A stretch of DNA of 21,951 nt from Spirochaetaceae bacterium (lineage in GTDB: Bacteria; Spirochaetota; Spirochaetia; Treponematales; Treponemataceae), in contig JAISTZ010000115.1 in assembly GCA_031272345.1 (NCBI GenBank), positions 1 to 21,951 of the forward strand. Direction: 5' to 3'. Both the position numbers and the translations under genes were made by a program. Every line of letters begins with the position of its first letter. The first letter of the stretch is position 1. Shown here one piece after another: positions 7,634-14,088 of this stretch. The notes under the pieces are model-generated. The model worked only from the letters and a program-made list of their open reading frames with translations, ran no database searches and was not told the DNA's origin.

Positions 7634-8452
7634 TCAGGCCCCGAAGAGCCGGTCCTTCCGCCAGGCCGAGGGATTGCCCGGCCCCACCCAGGAGTTCAGG
7701 GCAAAGGAATTTTTCAGGCTGGAGGTGATGAATTTTTTTGCGAGGACCGTGGCTTCCAGGGGTGAGAGGCCCCGGGCAAGGCCCGCGCAGATGGCCGCCG
7801 AGGTGGTGCACCCCGCGCCGTGGGTCCACCGGGTGGACACCAGGTCGCCTTCGAGGAGCTCGAAATTTTTTCCGTCGAAGAAGATGTCCAGGGCCTTGCT
7901 CTGGTTGGGCAACTTGGCTCCGCCCTTTACGAACACATTCCGGGCGCCCTTGCCGTGGATTATCCGGGCCGCTTCCTTCATTTTTTCGATGGAGGACACG
8001 TCCCTTATGCCCGACAACTGGCTTGTCTCAAAGAGATTCGGGGTGACAACCTCCGCCAGGGGGAGGAGCTTGTCCGCCACATTGGCGTTGAGCTCCGGGT
8101 TCAGGGCCTCGTCCGCGCCCTTGCAGACCATCACCGGGTCGAGGACGTAGTGTTGAATCCCGTAGGTTTTGATGAAAGCGGCGGTGAGGTCCACCGCGTA
8201 GAAGGTTCCCAGCATACCGGACTTGGCGGCGCCAGCGCCCACCCCCTTGAAGGCGGTGACAAGCTGGGAACGCAGTGCCCCTTCGTCAACCGGGAACACC
8301 GAGTGGGCCCAGCCGTTGTCCGGGTCCATGGTTGCGATGGCGGTGACCGCCGCCATGCCGTAGAGACCGTATTCCGCAAAGGTCTTGAGGTCAGCCTCAA
8401 GGCCCGCCCCGCCGGATGCGTCTGAACCGGCAATAGTGATAACCTTTGTCAT
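7634..8452 (-). CDS. pdxK: Pyridoxal/pyridoxine kinase, ThiD-like dual-cysteine type
   Basis: The 272-residue ribokinase-fold enzyme opens with ITIAGSDASGGAGLEADLK. Details point to the Gram-positive-style pyridoxal kinase rather than the thiamin enzyme ThiD: MDPDNGWAHSVFP (42-54), DPVMVCKGADE (105-115) with the lid cysteine at C110, LPLAEVVTPNLFE (130-142) and the HGAGC loop with C215. The C110/C215 pair matches the two catalytic cysteines described for the Staphylococcus aureus enzyme, where they form a hemithioacetal with pyridoxal and close the active site. The product would feed PLP salvage, and no thi genes are near. The start at 8452 is used because homology begins there and the promoter lies just upstream; a longer frame to 8548 would begin beyond the promoter. 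ThiD activity as a side reaction is possible. Confidence 0.87.
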   Translation of the reverse strand: MTKVITIAGSDASGGAGLEADLKTFAEYGLYGMAAVTAIATMDPDNGWAHSVFPVDEGALRSQLVTAFKGVGAGAAKSGMLGTFYAVDLTAAFIKTYGIQHYVLDPVMVCKGADEALNPELNANVADKLLPLAEVVTPNLFETSQLSGIRDVSSIEKMKEAARIIHGKGARNVFVKGGAKLPNQSKALDIFFDGKNFELLEGDLVSTRWTHGAGCTTSAAICAGLARGLSPLEATVLAKKFITSSLKNSFALNSWVGPGNPSAWRKDRLFGA

Positions 8453-8459
8453 GGGCGAA

Positions 8460-8488
8460 TTTATAGCCGCCGGGAATAAAAGTGTCAA
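8460..8488 (-). promoter_or_regulatory. Strong sigma70-like promoter of pdxK, leaderless arrangement
   Basis: On the minus strand: consensus -35 TTGACA (8483-8488), 17-base spacer, -10 TATAAA (8460-8465). Seven bases separate the -10 box from the ATG at 8452, and there is no Shine-Dalgarno sequence. Confidence 0.8.
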
Positions 8489-8491
8489 GCT

Positions 8492-8511
8492 CCGGGCGGT
8501 TTGCAGCCCGG
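8492..8511. promoter_or_regulatory. Inverted repeat between divergent pdxK and rpe promoters (candidate operator)
   Basis: CCGGGC (8492-8497) and GCCCGG (8506-8511) form a perfect 6-base dyad with an 8-base spacer. It is centred almost midway between the two -35 boxes (8483-8488 and 8517-8522). In GC-rich DNA such a dyad can arise by chance. Confidence 0.3.
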
Positions 8512-8516
8512 CGCGG

Positions 8517-8545
8517 TTTACACTTTTTTGTTTATGTGCTATACT
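8517..8545 (+). promoter_or_regulatory. Sigma70-like promoter of the rpe operon, leaderless arrangement
   Basis: -35 TTTACA (8517-8522), 17-base spacer, -10 TATACT (8540-8545). The ATG of rpe at 8552 begins 6 bases after the -10 box, at the expected transcription start. No Shine-Dalgarno lies between them. Confidence 0.8.
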
Positions 8546-8551
8546 CATCCC

Positions 8552-9187
8552 ATGGAATCACCCATATTGGCGCCGTCGCTGCTTTCGGCGGATTTTTCCG
8601 ATTTGGGAGCGGCCCTTGGGCGGATACGGGAAGGCGGCGGGAGCATGGTGCACTTCGACGTGATGGACGGCGTGTTTGTGCCGGAAATCACCTACGGGCA
8701 GGTCGTTCTGAGGTCCCTCAGAAAAAAAACCGCCCTGCCCTTCGACGTGCACCTGATGGTGGAGCGGCCGGAGGGGCAGATCGAGTCCTTCGCCCAAGCC
8801 GGGGCTGACTGGATCACCTTCCACGCGGAAGCCGCGGCGGGGGGGGCGGGGCTTGTGGAGAAAATTCACAGCCTGGGCAAGAAAGCCGGGGTGGCTATCG
8901 CGCCGTCCACGCCCATCGGGGCTCTGGAGGGGCTCCTTCCCGCGGCTGACCTGGCGCTCGTCATGGGGGTACATCCCGGATTCGGGGGCCAGGGGATGAT
9001 TCCGGGGTGTGTAGAAAAAATCGCGGCCCTCGGGGCCCTCAGAAAAAAAGCAGGCCTAAGCTTTCTTATTTCTGTGGACGGCGGGGTGAACGCGGCGACA
9101 CTCGGTCCGGTCATTGAGGCGGGGGCGGACATCATTGTTTCAGGTTCGGCCTTTTTTTCGGGTCAACTGAACTGGAGAGCACGGTAA
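8552..9187 (+). CDS. rpe: Ribulose-phosphate 3-epimerase
   Basis: The enzyme interconverts ribulose 5-phosphate and xylulose 5-phosphate in the pentose phosphate pathway. The TIM-barrel protein has 211 residues (E. coli Rpe 225). It starts with LAPSLLSADFSDLG. Metal and catalytic residues are all present: H34 and D36 in HFDVMDG, H67 in DVHLM, and D176 in ISVDGGVN. The phosphate-binding loop is MGVHPGFGGQ, with His where many homologues have Asn. The GSAFF strand ends the fold and the C-terminal tail is short. The start at 8552 fits the family and the promoter; a frame extended to 8501 would begin inside or before the promoter. It heads an operon with three envelope genes and ends 1 base before the next start. 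Confidence 0.95.
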   Translation: MESPILAPSLLSADFSDLGAALGRIREGGGSMVHFDVMDGVFVPEITYGQVVLRSLRKKTALPFDVHLMVERPEGQIESFAQAGADWITFHAEAAAGGAGLVEKIHSLGKKAGVAIAPSTPIGALEGLLPAADLALVMGVHPGFGGQGMIPGCVEKIAALGALRKKAGLSFLISVDGGVNAATLGPVIEAGADIIVSGSAFFSGQLNWRAR

Positions 9188-9188
9188 C

Positions 9189-10157
9189 ATGAAAAAAAAC
9201 GTACGAGCACTTTTAATCGGCGTGATGTTCTTTGCGGGTCTCGCATCTGCGGCATGGAGCCAGGAGACGGACGGACTCTTCCTTGCCCAGGGCTACGAAG
9301 CCTACCGGAGCGGGGACTGGAAGACCGCCCTGTTCATCTTCAGGCGGGCCGTGGCAAGCAAGGAAGGCGCCACGGAAGAAAACTACTTCATGCTCATCAT
9401 GACGGAGATCTTCGCCGAGGACTACCGGGCGTCGATTTCCGATGCGGATACCTTCATCACCCTCTTCCCAACGAGCAAGTATCTTTCCTACGTGTACTAC
9501 CAGCGGGCCAGGGACTATTTCCTTTTGGGGCAGCCGAAAGTCGCCCTTCCTGAGTTCACGGCCTTCTGTTCCACCTGGCCGGACCACGAGCTCTACCCGT
9601 CGGCCCTGTTCTGGATCGCCGAGTGCTTTTATGGGGACTTCAACTTCGAGGCGGCGAAGGCCCTGTACGAGCGCATCGTCAAGGACTTCCCCACGGACCC
9701 CAAGGCCGTGGACGCCCGGTACCGCATCGAGACGATCGACCAGCGGGGCAGGGAAGAAAAAATCCTCTACCTCCTCAAGGTGACCGGGGAGGAATACCTT
9801 GCGGCAAAGGAAGAATACGAAAAACAGCTCTCCCTGAACCGGGTTGAAGGGGTGGTCGATTTGCAGAACCAGATGAAGTCCCTGTCCGGGGAAATGCTGG
9901 GGCTGAAGGCGGAACTCGATGAGGAGCGGCAAAAGGCAAACGCCCAGGAGGCCCTGATCAACCAGCTCAGGACGGAGAACGCCGAGGCCAGGCAGGTAAT
10001 CCAGAACACCGAGCCCCCGCCCCAACCCCAGGCTCAAGCTCAGGCTCAAGCCCAGACTCCTCCCCGGAAAAATGCGGAGGTGAACATGCTGCTGGAAAAG
10101 GCGCGGCTTTTGCAGACTATCCTTGATTCGGAAAAACAAGGGGGCGGTCCCAAATGA
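9189..10157 (+). CDS. Exported TPR protein with coiled coil (periplasmic scaffold, BamD/CpoB-like layout)
   Basis: The 322-residue protein opens with a signal peptide (MKKNVRALLIGVMFFAGLASA) with likely cleavage near residue 22-25 and no lipobox. TPR-like helices fill about residues 27-170: AYRSGDWKTALFIFRRAV, KVALPEFTAFCSTWPDHELY and AKALYERIVKDFPTDPKAV. A predicted coiled coil, rich in Glu, Gln and Leu, covers about 195-275. A Gln-Ala repeat (281-290) and a short helix follow. The layout recalls periplasmic TPR adaptors such as CpoB or BamD, but I see no specific family signature. Codons 2-4 are an 8-base A tract. It follows rpe after 1 base and overlaps the next gene by 4 (ATGA), so the three envelope genes are probably made together. 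Confidence 0.8.
   Translation: MKKNVRALLIGVMFFAGLASAAWSQETDGLFLAQGYEAYRSGDWKTALFIFRRAVASKEGATEENYFMLIMTEIFAEDYRASISDADTFITLFPTSKYLSYVYYQRARDYFLLGQPKVALPEFTAFCSTWPDHELYPSALFWIAECFYGDFNFEAAKALYERIVKDFPTDPKAVDARYRIETIDQRGREEKILYLLKVTGEEYLAAKEEYEKQLSLNRVEGVVDLQNQMKSLSGEMLGLKAELDEERQKANAQEALINQLRTENAEARQVIQNTEPPPQPQAQAQAQAQTPPRKNAEVNMLLEKARLLQTILDSEKQGGGPK
10029..10058 (+). repeat. Hexanucleotide repeat encoding (Gln-Ala)n
   Basis: Five imperfect hexamers (CAGGCT, CAAGCT, CAGGCT, CAAGCC, CAGACT) encode QAQAQAQAQT in the tail of the exported TPR protein. Gain or loss of units would keep the frame and only change linker length. Confidence 0.85.
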
Positions 10158-11200
10158 AGAAATTTCTGTGGGTTGTGTGGGGCCTTTTTTTGGCTTCCCA
10201 GGTCTTCGGGGCTGACCCGGTCCTTGAACAGGGAAAAACCCGGGTAAAACTCCGGGGAAAAAGCGGGACCTTTTCGGTCTACGTCAAAAATTCCAACGGG
10301 GACTATATCTCCCTCCTCTCCGAAAGGGACAGCGGGACCTCGTCGTTTTTCTCGCTCAAGGCGGACTCCAGGACGTACCGGCTCCTCCGGGCGGGGGGGG
10401 TTTCCGCAAAGGCCCGGAAGGACGGGGACAGCGCGGCCCTGCTCTACACCATAAAAGACACCGCAACGGCGGATGTGGTGTTCACCCCGGTGGCGACAAT
10501 CCCCGGCGCCGAGGAGGACGCCCTCAGGGTCGAGGTCGTCATAACGAACACCTCCGCCTCGGAGCAGGCCTTCTCCCTCAAGGGGGTGTTCGACACGGAC
10601 ATCGCCGAAATCGAGGGGCCGGTTTTTTCAACGGCGATTTATCCCGCGGTAAAAAGCGAGATGGAATTCACGTCCCTCCTGTCCCACCGGTGGATAAGCA
10701 CCACGGGCATCAACTGCTCCGTGCGGGTGATCCTTGCCGGGGCTGACATCACCTCCCCCATGTCCGCCGCCGTGGCGAACAAGAACGTCCTTGCCTCCGG
10801 GGAATGGAACAACCCGAAACACCCGGGCCGCAGTTTCAGCTCCTTCTCGTCCTTCAACGACGCGGCCATGGAGCTGATCTGGAATCCCGTGATACTGCGC
10901 CCGGGGGAATCCCGCAGCATCGTGCTCTACCTGTCCATGTCCGCGGACATAGCCTCCCCGGCGTCGGTGGTGTATTTCTCGGAACCCGGGGCAGGTTCCT
11001 CCCAGGGGGGGTCCCTGTCTTCGGGATTCTCCGCCCTTTCTCCGGAACAGATAAGCGCGGCCCAGCTTGACCCGGCGTACATCGAGGAGCTGTTAAAGAG
11101 GATTCAGACCCTGGAGTCCCAGGGGGACGCCGCGGACCTCAACGAGGTTCGGGCCCTGAACGCCGAACTCGACGCGATTTTCAGCAGACTCAGGCGGTAG
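10154..11200 (+). CDS. Exported beta-rich protein of unknown function
   Basis: I do not recognise this 348-residue protein. A signal peptide (MKKFLWVVWGLFLASQVFG, cleavage probably before ADPVLEQG) is followed by a beta-rich domain to about residue 280. That region has many alternating hydrophobic strands (TRVKLRGKSGTFSVYVKNS, ALRVEVVITNTSASEQAFSL), which resemble immunoglobulin or beta-sandwich repeats. A serine/glycine-rich linker (about 283-298) and a short helical segment ending in LNAELDAIFSRLRR complete it. It is presumably periplasmic, or anchored to a partner through the C-terminal helix. Its start overlaps the stop of the TPR gene by 4 bases and the next gene begins 4 bases after its end, so it is the middle partner of a three-gene envelope unit. 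Confidence 0.8.
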   Translation: MKKFLWVVWGLFLASQVFGADPVLEQGKTRVKLRGKSGTFSVYVKNSNGDYISLLSERDSGTSSFFSLKADSRTYRLLRAGGVSAKARKDGDSAALLYTIKDTATADVVFTPVATIPGAEEDALRVEVVITNTSASEQAFSLKGVFDTDIAEIEGPVFSTAIYPAVKSEMEFTSLLSHRWISTTGINCSVRVILAGADITSPMSAAVANKNVLASGEWNNPKHPGRSFSSFSSFNDAAMELIWNPVILRPGESRSIVLYLSMSADIASPASVVYFSEPGAGSSQGGSLSSGFSALSPEQISAAQLDPAYIEELLKRIQTLESQGDAADLNEVRALNAELDAIFSRLRR

Positions 11201-11204
11201 CCCG

Positions 11205-12308
11205 ATGGCGGGGCGTTCTACCCTTGACCGCGCAAAGAAATTCCTCCGCTCGCGGCGTTTCTCCAGGGCAATCAAACTCCTGGAGGGGGTCTCCCGGGAC
11301 GGCGTCCCCCAGGAATACCGCCGGTCCTTCGACTTTTTCTACACCCTCGCCGTCGCCTGCATGTACCAGGGGGACATCGGCGGGGCAAACGACTACCTCA
11401 ACAAGGCCCGGTCCATCTCCATGCTCGATCCCCGGCTCTTCCTGGCCCAGGGAGCCCTCCTCCTCCGCCGGGGTGACACGGCCAGGGCGGTGGAATACTA
11501 CCTGAACGCCCTGGACATCGCCCCCAAAAACAGGACCGCCCGGAAGGCCCTGGCCTTCATCAGGGACCGCGGGGACAGCGAGACGATCACCCGGTGGGTT
11601 GAGACGGGCAGGATACGGCGGTTCTATCCACCCCTGGGGCCCCGTCCGGCGGCGGTGAAGGCGGCGGTCCTCGTCCCCCTGGCTGCGGCGGCGGCCTGGG
11701 TGTTCTTTTTTGTGGCCCTTCCTGCCCGGAATTCCCCCTCCGTCACCAGGGGAGACCTGGGGGGGCTCTCTTTGACCGCCGATGAATCCAGGGACGCCCT
11801 TGAGACGGACCTCTCCTCCGGGGCGTACCGGTACATCCTGTCCGCCAGGGAAATCACCGGGGCCTACGCGGCGGCCCTGCGGTTCTACGAAAACTACCGG
11901 GATAACGCGGCCCAGGTTGAAGTGAACAGAATCCTCAATTCCAACGCCTCGGCCGCCGTCAGGCAAAAGGCGCGGCTCCTGATGAACTACTTCACCGAGC
12001 CCACCTTCGATTCCATCAGGGACACCTATCCCTACCGGGACGTGGCCGCTGACCCGGCCCTCTACCAGGACTGCTTCGTGGTGTGGTCCGGGCGGGTTTC
12101 CAACCTGCGGGACACGGAGACGGGCCTCCGGTGCGACCTCCTGGTGGGCTACGAGAAGCTCATCTCCGTGGAGGGGGTCGTCCCCCTGGTCTTCGAGTCA
12201 TCCTTCGACCTGGATCCGGCCCTGTCCGTCCAGGTCCTGGGCCGGGTGGCCCTCCAGGACAAAAAACTGATTCTTAAAGTAAAAAGCGTGTACCAGCCCC
12301 GCCAATAG
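11205..12308 (+). CDS. TPR protein anchored by one membrane helix, with periplasmic C-terminal domain
   Basis: The 367-residue protein has two clear TPR-like units, at about 45-73 (LAVACMYQGDIGGANDYLNK) and 78-108 (GALLLRRGDTARAVEYYLNA). These are followed by a basic linker and one membrane helix at about 151-174. By the positive-inside rule the TPRs are cytoplasmic and the C-terminal 190 residues are outside. The end (about 285-367, WSGRVSNLRDTETGLRCDLL and VQVLGRVALQDKKLILKV) has a strand pattern like an OB-fold, which is an inference only. No named family is recognised. The ATG at 11205 follows AGGCGG in the end of the preceding gene. It converges with asnB at a gap of 6 bases, with no visible terminator. 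Confidence 0.8.
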   Translation: MAGRSTLDRAKKFLRSRRFSRAIKLLEGVSRDGVPQEYRRSFDFFYTLAVACMYQGDIGGANDYLNKARSISMLDPRLFLAQGALLLRRGDTARAVEYYLNALDIAPKNRTARKALAFIRDRGDSETITRWVETGRIRRFYPPLGPRPAAVKAAVLVPLAAAAAWVFFFVALPARNSPSVTRGDLGGLSLTADESRDALETDLSSGAYRYILSAREITGAYAAALRFYENYRDNAAQVEVNRILNSNASAAVRQKARLLMNYFTEPTFDSIRDTYPYRDVAADPALYQDCFVVWSGRVSNLRDTETGLRCDLLVGYEKLISVEGVVPLVFESSFDLDPALSVQVLGRVALQDKKLILKVKSVYQPRQ

Positions 12309-12314
12309 GCCGGA

Positions 12315-14027
12315 CTAGGCCCCGTTGTAGGCTTTGTCGTGCACCCCGGCGACCGCCCTGCCTGAGGGGTCGTTCATGTTCCTGAAAGCTTCGTCCCATT
12401 CCAGGGCCTTGGCTGTGGAACAGGCGACCGACGCCTCGTGGGGCACCGTGAGGGCCGCTGTTTCCGAGGGGAAATGCCTGGCGAAGATCGAGCGGTAGAA
12501 GTATTCCTCCTTGTTGAGGGGGGTGTTCAGGGGGAACCGCTTTGCCGCGGAGGCGAACTGCTGGTCCGAAACCCGCTCACCGGTGATTTTTTTGAGGGTG
12601 TCGATCCAGTTGTAGCCCACCCCGTCTGAGAACTGCTCCTTCTGCCGCCAGGCGATGGATTCCGGCAGGTAGTCCTCGAAGGCCTTTCTGAGGACCCATT
12701 TTTCCATCCTGACCGAGCCGTCCTTCTGTCTGCCCGACATCTTGTCCCTGGGGTTGAGGCCCATCGCCACGTCCATGAATTCCTTGTCCAGGAAGGGGAC
12801 CCGCCCTTCGACCCCCCAGGCGGCGAGAGCTTTGTTGGCACGGAGGCAGTCGTAGAGGTGGAGCTTCCCGAGTTTCCGCACGGTCTCCTCGTGCAATTCC
12901 TGGGGGTTGGGGGCCCTGTGGAAGTAGAGGTACCCCCCGAAGAGCTCGTCCGAGCCTTCCCCGGAGAGGACCATCTTGATGCCCATGGAGCGGATCACCC
13001 TTGCCAGGAGGAACATGGGCGTGGAGGCCCGCACGGTGGTGATGTCGTAGGTTTCGAGGTGATAGATCACGTCGCTCACCGCGTCCAGGGCTTCCTGTAT
13101 GGTGAAGTTCACCTCGTGGTGCACCGTGCCGATGTGGTCCGCCACCTTGCGGGCTGCCTCCAGGTCCGGCGCGCCCTTGAGCCCCACGGCGAAGCTGTGG
13201 AGCCGGGGCCACCAGGCCTCCTGGGTGCTGTCGGTTTCGACCCGCATGGCAGCGTACTTCTTGGTGACCGCCGCGATGATGGAGGAATCGAGCCCCCCGG
13301 AAAGGAGCACCCCATAGGGCACGTCGGTCATGAGCTGCCGCTTTACCGCGTCCTCCAGGGACGACCGGAGGAGGGCGATGTCCGTGGGGTTGTCCTTGAC
13401 CGCGGCATAATCGAACCAGTCCCGCCTGTACCACTGGACCGGCCCCGTGTCTTTGCTGAAAAAATAGTGCCCCGGGGGGAAGTATTCGATGGTGTAGCAG
13501 ACGCCTTCCAGGGCCTTGAGTTCGCTGGCCACGTAGTAGCGGCCGTTTTCGTCCCACCCCTGGTAGAGGGGGATGATGCCGATGTGGTCCCGGCCCACCA
13601 TGTAGACGTCGTTCTTTTTGTCGTAGAGGGCGAAGGCGAAGATGCCGTTCAGTTCTTCGAGGAAATCCTTGCCGTGTTCAAGGTAGAGGGGCAGGAACAC
13701 CTCGCAGTCCGAGTTGGTCTTGAAGGCGTATTTCCCCGCATAGCGTTTGCGGATGTCCTTGTGGTTGTAGATTTCGCCGTTCACCGCCAGGAACACGTTG
13801 CCGTCGGCGCTCACCAGGGGCTGCTTGCCCGAAAAGGGGTCCACGATGGAGAGCCGCTCGTGGCTCAGAATAGCGTTGTCCCCGGTGTAGACCCCGGACC
13901 AGTCCGGCCCCCGGTGGCGTATCTTTTTTGACATGGAAAGCACCTGCTCCCGGATGGCCTCCCTTTGGCCGTTCTCCAGGGGAGCGCCCCGGGCCTGCAA
14001 ATCAAAAGCGCCAACAAATCCGCACAT
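12315..14027 (-). CDS. asnB: Asparagine synthetase B (glutamine-hydrolysing)
   Basis: The 570-residue enzyme makes asparagine from aspartate, ATP and glutamine. The N-terminal glutaminase domain begins MCGFVGAFD, so Cys2 is free as nucleophile after Met removal. Glutamine-site residues follow in RHRGPDWSG (38-46) and VNGEIYNH (82-89). The synthetase domain has the ATP pyrophosphatase loop SGGLDSS at 243-249, the GEGSDELFGGY motif and GRVPFLDKEF. The C-terminal stretch SVACSTAKALEWDEAF and PSGRAVAGVH matches the enterobacterial AsnB tail. The length is close to E. coli AsnB (554). It has its own promoter and a good Shine-Dalgarno (AGAGG), directly after the last lipoprotein gene. Confidence 0.96.
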   Translation of the reverse strand: MCGFVGAFDLQARGAPLENGQREAIREQVLSMSKKIRHRGPDWSGVYTGDNAILSHERLSIVDPFSGKQPLVSADGNVFLAVNGEIYNHKDIRKRYAGKYAFKTNSDCEVFLPLYLEHGKDFLEELNGIFAFALYDKKNDVYMVGRDHIGIIPLYQGWDENGRYYVASELKALEGVCYTIEYFPPGHYFFSKDTGPVQWYRRDWFDYAAVKDNPTDIALLRSSLEDAVKRQLMTDVPYGVLLSGGLDSSIIAAVTKKYAAMRVETDSTQEAWWPRLHSFAVGLKGAPDLEAARKVADHIGTVHHEVNFTIQEALDAVSDVIYHLETYDITTVRASTPMFLLARVIRSMGIKMVLSGEGSDELFGGYLYFHRAPNPQELHEETVRKLGKLHLYDCLRANKALAAWGVEGRVPFLDKEFMDVAMGLNPRDKMSGRQKDGSVRMEKWVLRKAFEDYLPESIAWRQKEQFSDGVGYNWIDTLKKITGERVSDQQFASAAKRFPLNTPLNKEEYFYRSIFARHFPSETAALTVPHEASVACSTAKALEWDEAFRNMNDPSGRAVAGVHDKAYNGA

Positions 14028-14046
14028 GAATTACCTCTTGGGGACG

Positions 14047-14075
14047 AATCTAGTGAAAAACCTGTCCCGCGTCAA
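14047..14075 (-). promoter_or_regulatory. Sigma70-like promoter of asnB
   Basis: On the minus strand: -35 TTGACG (14070-14075), 17-base spacer, -10 TAGATT (14047-14052). The leader would be about 12 bases and contain AGAGG about 6 bases before the ATG at 14027. Confidence 0.6.
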
Positions 14076-14088
14076 GTCATTCTGGGGC

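Noticed and set aside
7634..8452. ThiD (hydroxymethylpyrimidine kinase) as the main call
   Set aside because: The C110/C215 pair and the MDPDNGWAHSVFP and FDGKNFELLE segments match the dual-cysteine pyridoxal kinase branch, and no thiamin genes are near.
8453..8548. N-terminal extension of pdxK to 8548
   Set aside because: The extension crosses the TTGACA/TATAAA promoter and the opposing rpe promoter; the family N-terminus is at 8452.
8501..8551. Upstream ATG for rpe
   Set aside because: It would place the start upstream of the -35 box; Rpe homology begins at ATG 8552.
12858..13931. Plus-strand ORF antisense to asnB
   Set aside because: asnB is unmistakable on the other strand, and this translation has no recognisable feature.
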